64,000 bases of DNA from Pseudoalteromonas aliena SW19 (lineage in GTDB: Bacteria > Pseudomonadota > Gammaproteobacteria > Enterobacterales > Alteromonadaceae): contig NZ_AQGU01000022.1 of the NCBI RefSeq assembly GCF_014905615.1, forward strand, positions 1 through 64,000, in the 5' to 3' direction. How positions within the stretch are numbered: the first letter of the stretch is position 1; the number at the start of each line of letters is the position of its first letter. Made by a program: the position numbers and the translations under genes. Positions 52,615 through 63,078 of this stretch are shown here, in pieces. Below the pieces are notes generated by a model, which was not told where the DNA came from, searched no databases, and saw nothing but the letters and a program-made list of their open reading frames with translations.

Positions 52615-53586
52615 TTACGGTAATTCATGGCCTTTAGCACTGACATAAAGCGCGTACCAATGCTCTCGGGTTAATTCTACGTTTACAGCATCACAAGAAG
52701 CTTGAATTCGCTTAGCATTAGTTGTCCCAATAATGGGCTGAATAGATGCTGGATGACGAAGTACCCACGCAAGTACAATTGCCTCAGCAGAAGTACCATA
52801 AAGTGCAGCCAGCTTATTAACTAAAAGACTCGTATTTATATCAGCCTGAGATGCGTTTGATAAATTGCTTCCTGTGTATAGACCTTGGCACAGACTTCCC
52901 CAGCTTTGTATTTGAATATCAAAGCTGCGGCAATATTCAATACACCCAGGTGTAAAATTGAGATTTTTACCATCGATGTTACCGGTGTAAACGCCCTCAT
53001 CAACAAACTGATGCTTTTGTAGGCTCGCTTCAATTTGATTAGCCACTATGGGCATATCAAGCGCATGCTGCAAAAAATTCATTTGGTGCTGCTGCATATT
53101 CGATACTGCAAAGTGTCGCACCTTGCCACTTTCTTTTAAACAACTAAATACACGGGCAATTTCATCAACTTCCATGAGTGGATCTGGGCGATGCAGCATA
53201 AGTACATCTAAATACTCTGTGTTTAGTCGCTTTAAGGACGCTTCAACCGATTGCTCAATCCAGTTAGCCGAAAAGTCGTAGCGTTTTGGCCCTAAGTTAT
53301 CTTCAAAACGAATGCCACACTTAGATTGCAGATATATGTGTTCTCTAAGGTTTGATCGTTCACTTAACACCTTACCAAATACTTGTTCAGCTTTACCAAA
53401 AGTATAAATATCTGCATGATCAAAAAAGTTAATACCGCCTTCAATAGCGCTATCTATACATTCATGAGTTTGTTTAACGTGCGTGTCAGTAATTGCGTCT
53501 TTATTCCAACCGCCGCCCAAGCCCATACATCCAAATACAAGCTTACTAACGTTCGGTAAATATTTTGCTAGAGGAGTGTGGAGCAT
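52615..53586 (-). CDS. Aldo/keto reductase
   Basis: A 323-residue NADPH-dependent oxidoreductase with a TIM-barrel fold. The catalytic tetrad is visible: Asp in FFDHADIY, Tyr in the same segment, Lys in LQSKCGIR and His in VLMLHRPDPL. It looks most like E. coli YdhF. The frame is open farther up, but the ATG at 53586 has AAGGAT 9 bases before it. It is co-transcribed with a 58-residue membrane protein downstream. The substrate is unknown. Confidence 0.9.
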   Translation of the reverse strand: MLHTPLAKYLPNVSKLVFGCMGLGGGWNKDAITDTHVKQTHECIDSAIEGGINFFDHADIYTFGKAEQVFGKVLSERSNLREHIYLQSKCGIRFEDNLGPKRYDFSANWIEQSVEASLKRLNTEYLDVLMLHRPDPLMEVDEIARVFSCLKESGKVRHFAVSNMQQHQMNFLQHALDMPIVANQIEASLQKHQFVDEGVYTGNIDGKNLNFTPGCIEYCRSFDIQIQSWGSLCQGLYTGSNLSNASQADINTSLLVNKLAALYGTSAEAIVLAWVLRHPASIQPIIGTTNAKRIQASCDAVNVELTREHWYALYVSAKGHELP

Positions 53587-53673
53587 TTTGACTATCCTTA
53601 AAATTGCGAAGAGTATCCACTGTAAACAAAAAGCGCTAAACAAGAAACCATTAAGCGATGAGAAATTAATAAC

Positions 53674-53698
53674 AAAAAAAAGCGCAGTAAACTGCGCT
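53674..53698 (-). terminator. Terminator after oadB
   Basis: AGCGCAGT-AA-ACTGCGCT is a perfect hairpin with a T tract on the minus strand, 30 bases after the oadB stop. Confidence 0.85.
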
Positions 53699-53727
53699 AA
53701 ATCATTTATAAGCTACCAGGTTAATTA

Positions 53728-54858
53728 TCAACCAACAAGTGCTAATAAAATACCCGCAGCAACTGCACTACCAAGTACACCCGCTACGTTGGGCCCCATT
53801 GCATGCATAAGCAAAAAGTTATGTGGATTACTTTCAAGGCCAACTTTATTAACCACGCGCGCGGCCATTGGCACTGCAGATACACCTGCGGCACCAATTA
53901 ATGGGTTGATAGGTGTTTTAGATATGCGGTTAAGTCCTTTTGCCATAAATACGCCTGATGCCGTACCAATTGCAAAAGCCAGTGCGCCAAGCACTAAAAT
54001 ACCAATCGTCTCAACCGTTAAAAACTTATCCGCAGCTAGTTTTGAACCGACCGCCAACCCTAAAAATATAGTGGTTACATTGATGATTTCGTTTTGCGCA
54101 CTGTTGCTCAATCTATCAACAACCCCTGACTCACGCATTAAGTTACCTAAGCAAAACATCCCCACTAGCGGTATTGCTGCTGGTAAAAACATGGCAGTTA
54201 AACTAAGCACCATAAGCGGAAAAATAATCTTTTCTTTTTTAGATACTTTACGCAGCTCTGGCATTTTAATTTTGCGCTCTTCTGGTGTTGTTAATGCACG
54301 CATAATTGGCGGCTGAATAATTGGCACCAATGCCATGTATGAGTATGCTGCGACCGCAATTGCGCCGAGTAAATCAGGAGCTAGTTTTGATGCTAAAAAT
54401 ATTGCAGTAGGGCCATCGGCACCACCAATAATAGCAATAGCGGACGCATCCTGTAGGGTAAACTCAAAGCCTGGCACATAGTTTAGTAATATCGCGCCAA
54501 ACAAAGTCGCAAAAATACCAAACTGTGCAGCCGCACCTAATAACAGCATACGAGGGTTTGCAATAAGTGCACTAAAATCAGTTAGCGCTCCAACCCCCAT
54601 AAATATCAACAGCGGAAAAATCCCCGTATCAATACCTACATAATATACGTAGTACAAAAGTCCACCAGGGTCTGATAAACCAGCCACGGGTATGTTTGTT
54701 AATATAGCGCCAAAGCCAATAGGTAATAACAGCAATGGTTCAAAGCCTTTAACTATCGCTAAAAATAAGAGTAAACAACCTACCGCAATCATTATTAGCG
54801 ATGGGATTGTAAAGTTAGCGATGCCCGTTGCATGCCAGAGGTTTAAAATACCGTCCAT
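53728..54858 (-). CDS. oadB: Oxaloacetate decarboxylase beta subunit (Na+ pump)
   Basis: A 376-residue integral membrane subunit that decarboxylates carboxybiotin and moves Na+ outward. The essential Asp is in [14 protein letters not shown], with the family blocks [18 protein letters not shown] and the C-terminal [23 protein letters not shown]. About ten membrane segments are expected. Length is near 380, the usual size of the Klebsiella/Vibrio type core. It is the third gene of oadGAB, 14 bases after oadA. Confidence 0.96.
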   Translation of the reverse strand: MDGILNLWHATGIANFTIPSLIMIAVGCLLLFLAIVKGFEPLLLLPIGFGAILTNIPVAGLSDPGGLLYYVYYVGIDTGIFPLLIFMGVGALTDFSALIANPRMLLLGAAAQFGIFATLFGAILLNYVPGFEFTLQDASAIAIIGGADGPTAIFLASKLAPDLLGAIAVAAYSYMALVPIIQPPIMRALTTPEERKIKMPELRKVSKKEKIIFPLMVLSLTAMFLPAAIPLVGMFCLGNLMRESGVVDRLSNSAQNEIINVTTIFLGLAVGSKLAADKFLTVETIGILVLGALAFAIGTASGVFMAKGLNRISKTPINPLIGAAGVSAVPMAARVVNKVGLESNPHNFLLMHAMGPNVAGVLGSAVAAGILLALVG

Positions 54859-54872
54859 CCTCTATTTACTCC

Positions 54873-56654
54873 TTATGCTAATGCAATCATAGCGTCGCCC
54901 GTTGTAACTGAGTCACCCTCAGAAACAAGTACTTCAGCAACAGTACCCGTGTGCATGGCACGCACTTCCGTTTCCATTTTCATGGCTTCCATAATGATAA
55001 CTACATCACCTTCATTTACCACTTGCCCCGCTTTTACTTTAACCTTAAAAATATTACCCGCTAAAGGTGCGTTAAGTGTCTCGCCCGAGGCAACCGACGC
55101 AGACTGGGGCATATGCTCGGAATCTTTTAAGGTTACTTCTTTAAGTTCACCGCCTTGCGCTACTACTACGTCGTAAACTTTACCGTCTACTTTTACGCTG
55201 TATTGCTCGGCCTTTACGCTGTGATTATTTGAAGCAGATTTAGAGGGTGCTTTATTGCTTTTATCTTCAACACAAGGCACTGGTTCAAATGCATCTGGGT
55301 TGTTACGATTTTTAATAAATTTTAAACCAACTTGTGGGAATAATGCATAAGTTAGTACGTCATCAATTTGCTCATCAGCCAGTGTTAAACCTTGCTCTTG
55401 CGCTTCTTTTAACAACTCAGCTTCAATCGTTGCAAGCTCAGGCGCAATATTATCAGCAGGACGACAAGTAATAACCTCTGCACCATTAAGTACACGCTCT
55501 TGTAGATCTTTATTCATTGGCGCGGGTGTTAAGCCATACTCACCTTTTAATACGCCCGCAGTTTCTTTAGTAATTGTTTTGTAGCGCTCACCTGTTAGCA
55601 CGTTGAGTACCGCTTGAGTGCCTACAATTTGCGACGTGGGTGTTACTAATGGTAAAAAGCCTAGATCTTCTCGTACGCGCGGTATCTCAAGTAAAACCTC
55701 ATTAAGCTTATCTGCTGCGCCTTGCTCTTTAAGCTGGTTTTCCATATTTGTAAGCATGCCACCAGGTACTTGAGCGAGCAAAATACGTCCGTCAACCCCT
55801 TTTAAACTACCTTCAAATGCCGCATATTTTTTACGTACGTCTCTAAAGTAAGCCGCTATTTCTTCTAGATGATTTAAGTCAAGTTCAGTGTCACGTTCGG
55901 TTCCTTCAACAATTGCCACAATGGTTTCGGTTGCTGAATGTCCGTAAGTCATGCTCATAGATGAAATAGCGGTATCAAGCATATCAATGCCCGCATCGAT
56001 CGCCTTTTGATAAGTTGCTGTACTTAAACCAGTTGTAGCGTGGCACTGCATAGCAATAGGAACCGATACGGTTTCTTTAAGTGCTTTAATTAGTTTTTCA
56101 GCGTCGTATGGTTTTAATAAACCCGCCATATCTTTAATACAAATTGAGTGACAACCTAAATCTTCTAATTGCTTAGCTAGCGTTAGCCACATATCAAGCG
56201 TGTGTACAGGACTTACAGTATAAGAAATAGTACCTTGAGCATGTGCGCCTACTTTTATAGCCGCTTTAATCGCTGTTTCAAGGTTACGTACATCGTTCAT
56301 TGCATCGAAAATACGAAAAACATCAACACCATTTTTATGTGCGCGCTCTACAAATTTTTCAACCACGTCATCTGCGTAATGGCGGTAACCTAATAAGTTT
56401 TGACCACGTAATAACATTTGCTGCTTAGTATTAGGCATTGCTTTTTTAAGTGCACGAATACGTTCCCATGGGTCTTCGCCTAAATAACGAATACACGAAT
56501 CAAATGTAGCACCACCCCACGATTCAATAGACCAATAACCTGCGTTATCTAATTTACTAGCAATTGGCAGCATATCGTCAAGGCGCATTCGGGTTGCGAG
56601 TAATGATTGGTGCGCGTCGCGTAATACCAATTCTGTTAATTTTAATTTAGCCAT
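54873..56654 (-). CDS. oadA: Oxaloacetate decarboxylase alpha subunit (biotin-carrying)
   Basis: A 593-residue subunit. The N-terminal carboxyltransferase domain (about 1-450) has [34 protein letters not shown] and QCHATTG, conserved metal and substrate sites. The C-terminal biotin carrier domain (about 520-593) has the biotinylated lysine in EAMKMETEV. It transfers the carboxyl group of oxaloacetate to biotin. Linker between the domains is rich in Ser, Lys and Asn. It starts 11 bases after oadG. Confidence 0.97.
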   Translation of the reverse strand: MAKLKLTELVLRDAHQSLLATRMRLDDMLPIASKLDNAGYWSIESWGGATFDSCIRYLGEDPWERIRALKKAMPNTKQQMLLRGQNLLGYRHYADDVVEKFVERAHKNGVDVFRIFDAMNDVRNLETAIKAAIKVGAHAQGTISYTVSPVHTLDMWLTLAKQLEDLGCHSICIKDMAGLLKPYDAEKLIKALKETVSVPIAMQCHATTGLSTATYQKAIDAGIDMLDTAISSMSMTYGHSATETIVAIVEGTERDTELDLNHLEEIAAYFRDVRKKYAAFEGSLKGVDGRILLAQVPGGMLTNMENQLKEQGAADKLNEVLLEIPRVREDLGFLPLVTPTSQIVGTQAVLNVLTGERYKTITKETAGVLKGEYGLTPAPMNKDLQERVLNGAEVITCRPADNIAPELATIEAELLKEAQEQGLTLADEQIDDVLTYALFPQVGLKFIKNRNNPDAFEPVPCVEDKSNKAPSKSASNNHSVKAEQYSVKVDGKVYDVVVAQGGELKEVTLKDSEHMPQSASVASGETLNAPLAGNIFKVKVKAGQVVNEGDVVIIMEAMKMETEVRAMHTGTVAEVLVSEGDSVTTGDAMIALA

Positions 56655-56665
56655 GAATATGCCCC

Positions 56666-56911
56666 TTATTTATTATTTGATTTGTACTGAGCAATGGCAG
56701 CACTAATAGCAGCGATGTGCTCATTAGGCACACCTTGAGATTTAAAAGACGGCGATTTAGCTGGTATTGCTACCTCTGGTTCGCTAAAGCGCGTTACCAA
56801 ACTTGACATAAGCGTTACTGCACCAATTAATATCGACAGAAATACAAACACCCCAACCATACCGGTGAGCATTAAACTACCAGCTGTTGTGAGTAGAGCA
56901 CCTATATCCAT
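56666..56911 (-). CDS. oadG: Oxaloacetate decarboxylase gamma subunit
   Basis: An 81-residue subunit with one membrane helix (about 10-33, [20 protein letters not shown]) and a cytoplasmic tail ending in KSNNK. OadG anchors the alpha subunit to beta. Small OadG proteins vary in sequence; the context is decisive. It is the first gene of the operon; two PdhR-type operators lie upstream. Confidence 0.92.
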   Translation of the reverse strand: MDIGALLTTAGSLMLTGMVGVFVFLSILIGAVTLMSSLVTRFSEPEVAIPAKSPSFKSQGVPNEHIAAISAAIAQYKSNNK

Positions 56912-57011
56912 TTATTTCCCCTTGAAACCTACATTGAAATAAAAAATCAATTTAATTAAATATTTATTCACTGGATGATAACAAAACCAATAACTTTGTC
57001 TACACCTTGTA

Positions 57012-57028
57012 AATTGGTAAAACCAATT
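57012..57028. promoter_or_regulatory. PdhR/LldR-like operator 1 upstream of oadGAB
   Basis: AATTGGTAAAACCAATT is a perfect palindrome (7-bp arms, 3-base centre) that fits the PdhR-family consensus ATTGGT-N3-ACCAAT. It lies 100 bases upstream of oadG. PdhR senses pyruvate, the product of oxaloacetate decarboxylation, so control of this operon would make metabolic sense. The identity of the regulator is inferred. Confidence 0.6.
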
Positions 57029-57213
57029 AATCTTAAAACAACATGCCACCCAATTAATTTACATGCTGTAGGCCAACAAAAACAGGACCTACAATACATA
57101 GAGTGAATAACAACTATAGCTAAAAATTATATATAAGTTGTTAATTAACTATTTAACCTAGTAAAAATAGACATTAAAAATTATAAAAATCATAAAGAAA
57201 CCTCACAATTGCA

Positions 57214-57230
57214 AATTGGTCTTACCAAAT
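57214..57230. promoter_or_regulatory. PdhR/LldR-like operator 2 upstream of oadGAB
   Basis: AATTGGTCTTACCAAAT matches the same palindrome as the site at 57012-57028 with a single mismatch in the outer arm. It lies roughly 200 bases farther upstream, and also about 200 bases before the DUF1328 gene on the other strand. The remaining bases of 56912-57427 are AT-rich and hold no gene. Confidence 0.55.
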
Positions 57231-57427
57231 AAAATATATCCAGTAAATATTTATCAGTAGTTTTCAGTAGTGTGAATAAGTTACATAACAAAGCGTAAAA
57301 GTTACTAACCAATTAAAAATCAAACACACACAAAAACCATAACCGCATGATATTAAACAAAAATAAATATTGGCATGTAACTGGCATTAGTTATTGTGAG
57401 CAAAATTTATAAACCAAGGAGAAAACA

Positions 57428-57601
57428 ATGTTACGCTGGACAATTACATTTCTAGTTATTGCTTTAATCGCTGCAGTGTTAGGTTTTGGTGGCATCGCAG
57501 GTGCCGCAGCTGGTATAGCAAAAATTATATTTTTTATCTTTATAGTACTTTTAGTGATTTCATTAGTTTCAGGTGCACTACGTGGAAAATCTCCCAGGTA
57601 G
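57428..57601 (+). CDS. DUF1328 small membrane protein
   Basis: A 57-residue protein, [20 protein letters not shown]...[27 protein letters not shown], of the DUF1328 (E. coli YtjA) family, with two hydrophobic segments. AAGGAG lies 6 bases before the ATG. The family is often stress-induced and lies beside small lipoprotein genes, as here; its function is unknown. It is too short to have been called by length-filtered methods. Confidence 0.8.
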   Translation: MLRWTITFLVIALIAAVLGFGGIAGAAAGIAKIIFFIFIVLLVISLVSGALRGKSPR

Positions 57602-57654
57602 ATAAAGCACTAACTAACACTAAAATTTAATTTAAACTTACAAGGAATCACATT

Positions 57655-57846
57655 ATGAAATCTACAACTTTAAAAGCAGCACTAATTGGTCTATTCGCAA
57701 GTTTTTTCATCATGGGTTGTGAAGACAACCATGCGGAAGACGCAGGCGAACGTATTGACGAAGCAGTAACTGACGTGCAGAACAAAGTAGAAGATGCATG
57801 CGAAGAAGTTAAAGAAGGCGTAAACGCTGAAGAAACTAACTGTTAA
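57655..57846 (+). CDS. Small acidic lipoprotein
   Basis: A 63-residue protein with a lipoprotein signal (MKSTTLKAALIGLFASFFIMGC, lipobox FIMGC with Cys near residue 22) and an acidic, helical mature region rich in Glu and Asp with Val-Asp-Glu-Ala heptad-like spacing. It contains two further Cys (DACEE and ETNC at the end) that could form a disulfide. AAGGA lies upstream. It follows the DUF1328 gene and probably shares its transcript. Entericidin-like small lipoproteins have a similar plan, but I cannot assign this one. Confidence 0.75.
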   Translation: MKSTTLKAALIGLFASFFIMGCEDNHAEDAGERIDEAVTDVQNKVEDACEEVKEGVNAEETNC

Positions 57847-57862
57847 TACTTTTAGCACCGCT

Positions 57863-57889
57863 AAAAAACGGCTCAAGAGCCGTTTTTTT
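57863..57889 (+). terminator. Terminator after the small lipoprotein gene
   Basis: AAAAAACGGCTC-AA-GAGCCGTTTTTTT is a perfect hairpin with a T7 tail. Confidence 0.9.
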
Positions 57890-57979
57890 GTGTCTACAAT
57901 AAAATCACTGACTATAAAGCTGCTCATTTAGAGGTTAGCTTGTTAAAATAGAAAAAAATGATACTTTAAATAAGATAAT

Positions 57980-58447
57980 ATGGCATTTACAACGACCTAC
58001 ACACTCGATAAACCCTATTTTTACGAGTGCTTTGATGAATCACTGCCTTACAGTAAACGTGCAAAACCTAAGTATTTTTTACTTGTGTTGCTCGTTGCAC
58101 TTGGTTTATTTGGTATTTATGGGTTAAATGATCACTACTTAGGATCGTTTTTGATTATGCTTGGTGTACTAGAGTGCGTCGCTTTTTACTATCGCAGACC
58201 TTGGTGGGTAACCAGACAAATGCTTAGTAGAGCTTCGGGCTCAGAAGTAACACTTACCTTCGATGACGACGGTATTAAATCTGCCAATCATTACAAAAAC
58301 TATCAATTAGCATGGCAAGACATCAATACAGTAATAGATACGCAGCAAGGTATCCTTCTTCAAAATAAAAGCGGTATGCAGTATATTTCAAAGCAAATTC
58401 TCAGCTCTGAAATACTCGATTTCATAAACAAAAAAACCACTCAGTGA
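57980..58447 (+). CDS. YcxB-like membrane protein
   Basis: A 155-residue protein with two membrane helices (about 31-49 and 52-70) and a C-terminal region (about 85-150, VTLTFDDDGIKSANHYKNYQLAWQDINTV) that matches YcxB-type domains, in which a beta-rich domain follows two helices. The function is unknown. It ends within its own terminator hairpin and converges on csrA. Confidence 0.75.
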   Translation: MAFTTTYTLDKPYFYECFDESLPYSKRAKPKYFLLVLLVALGLFGIYGLNDHYLGSFLIMLGVLECVAFYYRRPWWVTRQMLSRASGSEVTLTFDDDGIKSANHYKNYQLAWQDINTVIDTQQGILLQNKSGMQYISKQILSSEILDFINKKTTQ

Positions 58448-58457
58448 GTGGTTTTTT
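58431..58457 (+). terminator. Terminator overlapping the end of the YcxB-like gene
   Basis: AAAAAACCACTCA and TGAGTGGTTTTTT form a stem with almost no loop. The stop codon of the gene lies inside it. It can also act on csrA from the other side. Confidence 0.75.
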
Positions 58458-58498
58458 AATATAGCCCAGTAAAGTACTCAGCTATTTATACGTGTTGA

Positions 58499-58690
58499 TT
58501 AAGCATTGCCCGGATTTGGGTTCGACTTTTCAGCTTGTATGCGCATATAAATCTCTTCACGATGCACTGATACGTCTTTTGGTGCATTAACACCGATTCG
58601 AACTTGATTTCCTTTAACACCTAGCACGGTAACTGTTACTTCGTCACCAATCATTAGGGTTTCACCCACTCTACGAGTTAGTATTAGCAT
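58499..58690 (-). CDS. csrA: Carbon storage regulator CsrA
   Basis: A 63-residue RNA-binding homodimer that controls translation of carbon, motility and biofilm genes by binding GGA motifs. [48 protein letters not shown] is nearly invariant, including the RNA-binding Leu4 and Arg44. The start is the ATG at 58690 with GGGAG 9 bases before it, rather than seven codons earlier. It follows lysC by 91 bases, the common alaS-lysC-csrA order. The GGGAG at its own ribosome binding site could allow autoregulation. Confidence 0.97.
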   Translation of the reverse strand: MLILTRRVGETLMIGDEVTVTVLGVKGNQVRIGVNAPKDVSVHREEIYMRIQAEKSNPNPGNA

Positions 58691-58781
58691 TCTATTGCTC
58701 CCATGTTCCAATATAAATTATAAGATTCCGCTTAAACATATTAATGAAAATCAGACTGAAAAGTAAGTAAAAACTACCAAT

Positions 58782-59999
58782 CTATTCATTTTCTGTTAAA
58801 AATGCTTTATGTAATGCACGAACAGCCAACTCTAGGTACTTTTCATCTATTAAAACTGAAATTTTAATCTCTGAAGTAGACACTAAAACAACATTAATAT
58901 TTTCCTGTGCTAATGCATCAAAAAATAAACTAGCGACACCAGAATGCGATTTCATACCCATCCCCACAGCAGACACTTTAGCAACTGTGGTTAACCCGCC
59001 TACATTTTGAGCACCGAGTTGAACTTGTTGCTCAGAGATTAATTCAAGTGCTTGCAGGTAGTCATTCGAGTGCACTGTAAAAGCATAGTCTATTTTTTCA
59101 AAGTTATGATTAACTTGATTAATCATATCTATTTCGATGCCATTATCGGCAAAAAGTTTCAATATTTTTGAAAGATTTTGCGTACCTGCTGGAACGTCTT
59201 CTACTTTAATTAAGCACTCATCGCGATTAAAAGCAATTCCCGATACCACCTTGTTTGGCATATCGCTCTCCTCAAAACTTATTAACGTGCCTTCATCGGG
59301 ATTAAAGCTCGAAAGCACCCTAAGTGGCACATTGTGCCTACCTGCAGCTTCTACTGAACGTATATGCAAAACTTTCGCCCCTAAACTTGCCAGCTCCAGC
59401 ATTTCAGCAAAGGTAACTTGGCCCATTCTGCGCGCGTTAGGCTCGACACGAGGATCTGTAGTATATACGCCGTCAACGTCTGTATAGATCTGGCATTCGT
59501 CGGCTTTTATGGCTGCTGCTATTTCGACAGCCGATGTATCGGTGCCACCGCGTCCAAGCGTTGTAATGTTGCCCTCAATATCACGTCCCTGAAACCCAGC
59601 AATAATAGCAATTCGATTATGCTCAAGCTCATGCTTTAAGCGCGTAGCAGCAACCTCTGCAATGCGAGCTTTACCAAACATGTTATCGGTTAATATATTG
59701 ACTTGATCGGCTAATAAACTCACCGCTGAGTGGCCACGTTTTATAATAGCCATAGCAAGCAGTGATACAGAAACCTGCTCTCCAGTGCTAATAAGTACAT
59801 CGAGTTCACGGCTACTTGGGCGAGTATCTATTTGTTTGGCAAGATTAATTAAGCGGTTGGTTTCTCCCGACATAGCCGAGAGCACCACAACCACTTGATG
59901 TCCTTGTTGTCTGGTTTTTACAACAAGGTCGGCAACCGCTTCAATTCGCTCTATTGAGCCGACCGAAGTGCCACCGAACTTTTGAACAATAAGCGCCAC
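58782..59999 (-). CDS. lysC: Aspartate kinase (monofunctional)
   Basis: A 405-residue aspartokinase, the first enzyme of the lysine, methionine and threonine pathway. The kinase start VQKFGGTSVGSIERI and the GFQGRDIEGNITTLGRGGTDTSA block are conserved; two ACT domains follow (about 265-405), which bind amino-acid effectors. It starts with GTG 6 bases after the alaS stop, so it is read with alaS. No lysine riboswitch is present because transcription enters from alaS. Confidence 0.95.
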   Translation of the reverse strand: MALIVQKFGGTSVGSIERIEAVADLVVKTRQQGHQVVVVLSAMSGETNRLINLAKQIDTRPSSRELDVLISTGEQVSVSLLAMAIIKRGHSAVSLLADQVNILTDNMFGKARIAEVAATRLKHELEHNRIAIIAGFQGRDIEGNITTLGRGGTDTSAVEIAAAIKADECQIYTDVDGVYTTDPRVEPNARRMGQVTFAEMLELASLGAKVLHIRSVEAAGRHNVPLRVLSSFNPDEGTLISFEESDMPNKVVSGIAFNRDECLIKVEDVPAGTQNLSKILKLFADNGIEIDMINQVNHNFEKIDYAFTVHSNDYLQALELISEQQVQLGAQNVGGLTTVAKVSAVGMGMKSHSGVASLFFDALAQENINVVLVSTSEIKISVLIDEKYLELAVRALHKAFLTENE

Positions 60000-60005
60000 T
60001 TAGGC

Positions 60006-62606
60006 TTAAGTACGCTCAGTTAACCAAGCCGTAACGCTATCCAGTGCAGCAGCAAGGTTTTGTGGCTCACTACCACCGGCTTGTGCCATATCTGGACGAC
60101 CGCCACCTTTACCACCTACTTGGCCTGCCATATGATTAACTAACTCACCGGCTTTTACTTTGCCTGTTAAATCTTTCGTTACACCGGCAATTAGGCTTAC
60201 TTTGTCGCCACTGGCAACACCTAGTGCAATAACACCTGAGCCAATTTTGTTTTTAAGGTCATCAACCATACCGCGAAGCGCTTTAGACTCAGTACCTTCA
60301 ACGTTTGCTACAAGTAGCTTAACACCGTTTATTTCAACAATCGAATCGAGTAAAGACGCACCCGCTGCACTTGCCAACTTATCGTTAAGTTGCGCAATTT
60401 GCTTTTCAAGGCTTTTTGACTTCTCAAGTAAAGCAGTTACTTTTTCAAGAACTGATGCACTATCGCCTTTAACTAAAGCCGCAACATCGCTAAGTTGTTG
60501 CTCTTGCTCGCTAACGTACGCTACAGCATCTGCACCGGTTACAGCTTCAATACGGCGTACGCCTGCGGCAATACCGCTTTCAGATACAATTTTGAATAAA
60601 CCAATGTCGCCTGCGCGTTCAACGTGAGTACCACCACAAAGCTCAATAGAGTAGTCACCAATGGTTACTACACGTACTTCGTCATCGTACTTTTCGCCAA
60701 ACAACGCCATAGCGCCTTTCGCTTTAGCATCATCAATAGCCATAAGCTCAGTATTAAGTGCAAAGTTACGACGAATTTCGTCATTAACTACACGCTCAAT
60801 TTCACGTAGCTCATCTTTTGTAACCGCTTCAAAATGCGAGAAATCAAAACGTAAACGATCTGGCTGAACAAGTGAGCCTTTTTGGCCTACATGGTCACCT
60901 AATAGTTGGCGAAGTGCTTCGTGTAAAATATGCGTAGCTGTGTGGTTTTTCTTAATACTATCACGGCGCGTATCATCAATAGTTGCGTCAACTTTATCGT
61001 TAACACCAATACGACCTTGTACAGTACCGTGGTGAGCAAATGCATTACCAAGCTTAGTTGTATTAGTAACATTAAATTCGCCACCAGCCACTGTAATAGT
61101 ACCCGTATCGCCCGTTTGGCCGCCTGATTCAGCGTAAAACGGTGTGCGGTTTAGTACTACAATACCTTTTTGACCATCTTCTAGTAACTGAACAGCTTCA
61201 CCATCGGCAAAAATTTCAACCACTGTCGCGCTATAATGTGTGCTGTCGTAACCTTTAAAGTCAGTGTGTTTATCTGATTTTAATTGATCGTTATAATCGG
61301 CACCAAACTTACCCGCTTGCTGCGCTGTTTTGCGTTGTACAGCCATGCACTCTTCAAAGCCTTGATGATCAATCGTCATCTGGCGCTCACGGGCAACATC
61401 GGCCGTTAAATCAGCTGGAAAACCGTACGTATCGTAAAGTTTAAATACTAAGTCGCCCGGTATAATATCGCCTTTAAGCTCGCTTAAGCTTTCTTCTAAA
61501 ATAGCTAAGCCACGCTCAAGTGTTTTACCAAACTGTTCTTCTTCAATGCGTAATACTTTTTCGATAATTTCTTGTTGCTTAGCAAGCTCAGGATACGCTT
61601 GACCCATTTGCTCAATTAATGCCGCAACTAATTTATAGAAAAACGAACCTTGTGCGCCTAACTTATTACCGTGGCGTACAGCACGACGAATAATACGACG
61701 CAGTACATAACCTCGGCCTTCGTTAGATGGCATAACACCGTCTGAGATTAAAAACGCACACGAGCGAATATGATCCGCCACTACGCGTAGTGACTTATCG
61801 CCCATATCTTGTGCGTTAGTTACACTTGCAGCAGCGGCAATTAAGCCTTGGAATAAATCGATTTCGTAGTTTGAATGCACGCCCTGTAAAATAGCAGCAA
61901 TACGCTCAAGGCCCATGCCCGTATCAACAGACTGCTTAGGTAGAGGCAACATAGTACCGTCGCTTTGACGGTTGTATTGCATAAATACAAGGTTCCAAAT
62001 TTCGATGAAACGATCGCCATCTTCCTCGGGTGAGCCCGGAGGTCCGCCCCAAATATGCTCGCCATGGTCATAAAATATTTCAGAACACGGACCACACGGA
62101 CCAGTATCGCCCATTGACCAAAAGTTGTCTGAGGTCGCAATACGAATAATACGATCTTCACTTAAGCCAATGTCTTTTGACCAGTACTCAAACGCTTCTT
62201 CGTCATCGTGATAAATAGTTACTAAAAGTTTTTCTTTTGGTAGGCTTACTACCTCAGTTAAAAACTCCCATGCAAACTTAATCGCGTCTTGCTTAAAGTA
62301 ATCACCGAAGCTAAAGTTACCTAGCATTTCAAAAAATGTATGGTGGCGTGCTGTGTAGCCTACGTTTTCTAAATCGTTATGCTTACCGCCTGCACGTACA
62401 CAGCGCTGCGAGCTTGTCGCACGTGTATAAGGGCGGCTTTCTGCGCCTAAAAATACATCTTTAAATTGCACCATACCGGCATTGTTAAATAACAACGTGG
62501 CATCGTTACCCGGAATAAGCGAGCTTGAAGGGACAACTTGGTGTTGTTTGCTGGCAAAAAAGTCTAAAAATTGTTGCCTAATTTGTGCGGTAGTCATGTG
62601 CTGCAT
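60006..62606 (-). CDS. alaS: Alanyl-tRNA synthetase
   Basis: An 866-residue class II synthetase. The catalytic domain (1-450) has [17 protein letters not shown]; the editing domain holds [16 protein letters not shown] and the zinc-binding ELCGGTHV; the C-Ala domain (about 750-866) has [15 protein letters not shown]. Length is close to E. coli AlaS (876). The upstream ATG (MQHMTTAQ) was kept because AGGTGA lies 9 bases before it. It heads alaS-lysC-csrA and follows recX by 19 bases. Confidence 0.98.
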   Translation of the reverse strand: MQHMTTAQIRQQFLDFFASKQHQVVPSSSLIPGNDATLLFNNAGMVQFKDVFLGAESRPYTRATSSQRCVRAGGKHNDLENVGYTARHHTFFEMLGNFSFGDYFKQDAIKFAWEFLTEVVSLPKEKLLVTIYHDDEEAFEYWSKDIGLSEDRIIRIATSDNFWSMGDTGPCGPCSEIFYDHGEHIWGGPPGSPEEDGDRFIEIWNLVFMQYNRQSDGTMLPLPKQSVDTGMGLERIAAILQGVHSNYEIDLFQGLIAAAASVTNAQDMGDKSLRVVADHIRSCAFLISDGVMPSNEGRGYVLRRIIRRAVRHGNKLGAQGSFFYKLVAALIEQMGQAYPELAKQQEIIEKVLRIEEEQFGKTLERGLAILEESLSELKGDIIPGDLVFKLYDTYGFPADLTADVARERQMTIDHQGFEECMAVQRKTAQQAGKFGADYNDQLKSDKHTDFKGYDSTHYSATVVEIFADGEAVQLLEDGQKGIVVLNRTPFYAESGGQTGDTGTITVAGGEFNVTNTTKLGNAFAHHGTVQGRIGVNDKVDATIDDTRRDSIKKNHTATHILHEALRQLLGDHVGQKGSLVQPDRLRFDFSHFEAVTKDELREIERVVNDEIRRNFALNTELMAIDDAKAKGAMALFGEKYDDEVRVVTIGDYSIELCGGTHVERAGDIGLFKIVSESGIAAGVRRIEAVTGADAVAYVSEQEQQLSDVAALVKGDSASVLEKVTALLEKSKSLEKQIAQLNDKLASAAGASLLDSIVEINGVKLLVANVEGTESKALRGMVDDLKNKIGSGVIALGVASGDKVSLIAGVTKDLTGKVKAGELVNHMAGQVGGKGGGRPDMAQAGGSEPQNLAAALDSVTAWLTERT

Positions 62607-62625
62607 TTGAAAGTCTCACCTGTAT

Positions 62626-63078
62626 TTACTGTGCTTGCATTGCAAAATTAATTTCATCGTAGCTAAAACCCCGATACATTAAGTAGCGCACGCGCTTAGC
62701 TTTATCTTTGTAATCGAGGTCGGCCGGTGTATTCGAATATTTTTTATTGTACGCATCCTGCGCAAGCTCAAACCAATCTACTTCAAGCTCTTCAACTACT
62801 ATTCCTAATAGCGAACGATCAATCCCTTTGCCCATCGCTTCGCTTTGTATTCGCTTAAGCCCGTGACATTTAAATATGTGTTTTCTTACAAAGCCTTCAC
62901 AGTATCGCTGCTCGTTAATAAAATTGTGCTTTTCGCACCAATCAAGCAGCGTTTCAATAAACTCTTCTGTGGCTTCTTTTTGCTGTAATTTGAGCGTTAA
63001 CTCACGACGCGAATATTCTTGACGCCCTAGTAACCAAAGTACATAGTTTTTTAGTTTTTGCTTTAATTTATCATCCAT
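62626..63078 (-). CDS. recX: RecA regulator RecX
   Basis: A 150-residue helical protein that inhibits RecA filament growth. The repeated three-helix units include LLGRQEYSRRELTLKLQQK and VRYLMYRGFSYDEINFAMQ at the end, both family features. recA is usually next door, but here recX follows a membrane protein gene with a one-base overlap (TAATG) and precedes alaS. The recA gene is not in the window. Confidence 0.92.
   Translation of the reverse strand: MDDKLKQKLKNYVLWLLGRQEYSRRELTLKLQQKEATEEFIETLLDWCEKHNFINEQRYCEGFVRKHIFKCHGLKRIQSEAMGKGIDRSLLGIVVEELEVDWFELAQDAYNKKYSNTPADLDYKDKAKRVRYLMYRGFSYDEINFAMQAQ

Noticed and set aside
60000..60020. Lysine riboswitch before lysC
   Set aside because: Only six bases separate alaS and lysC, leaving no room for a leader.
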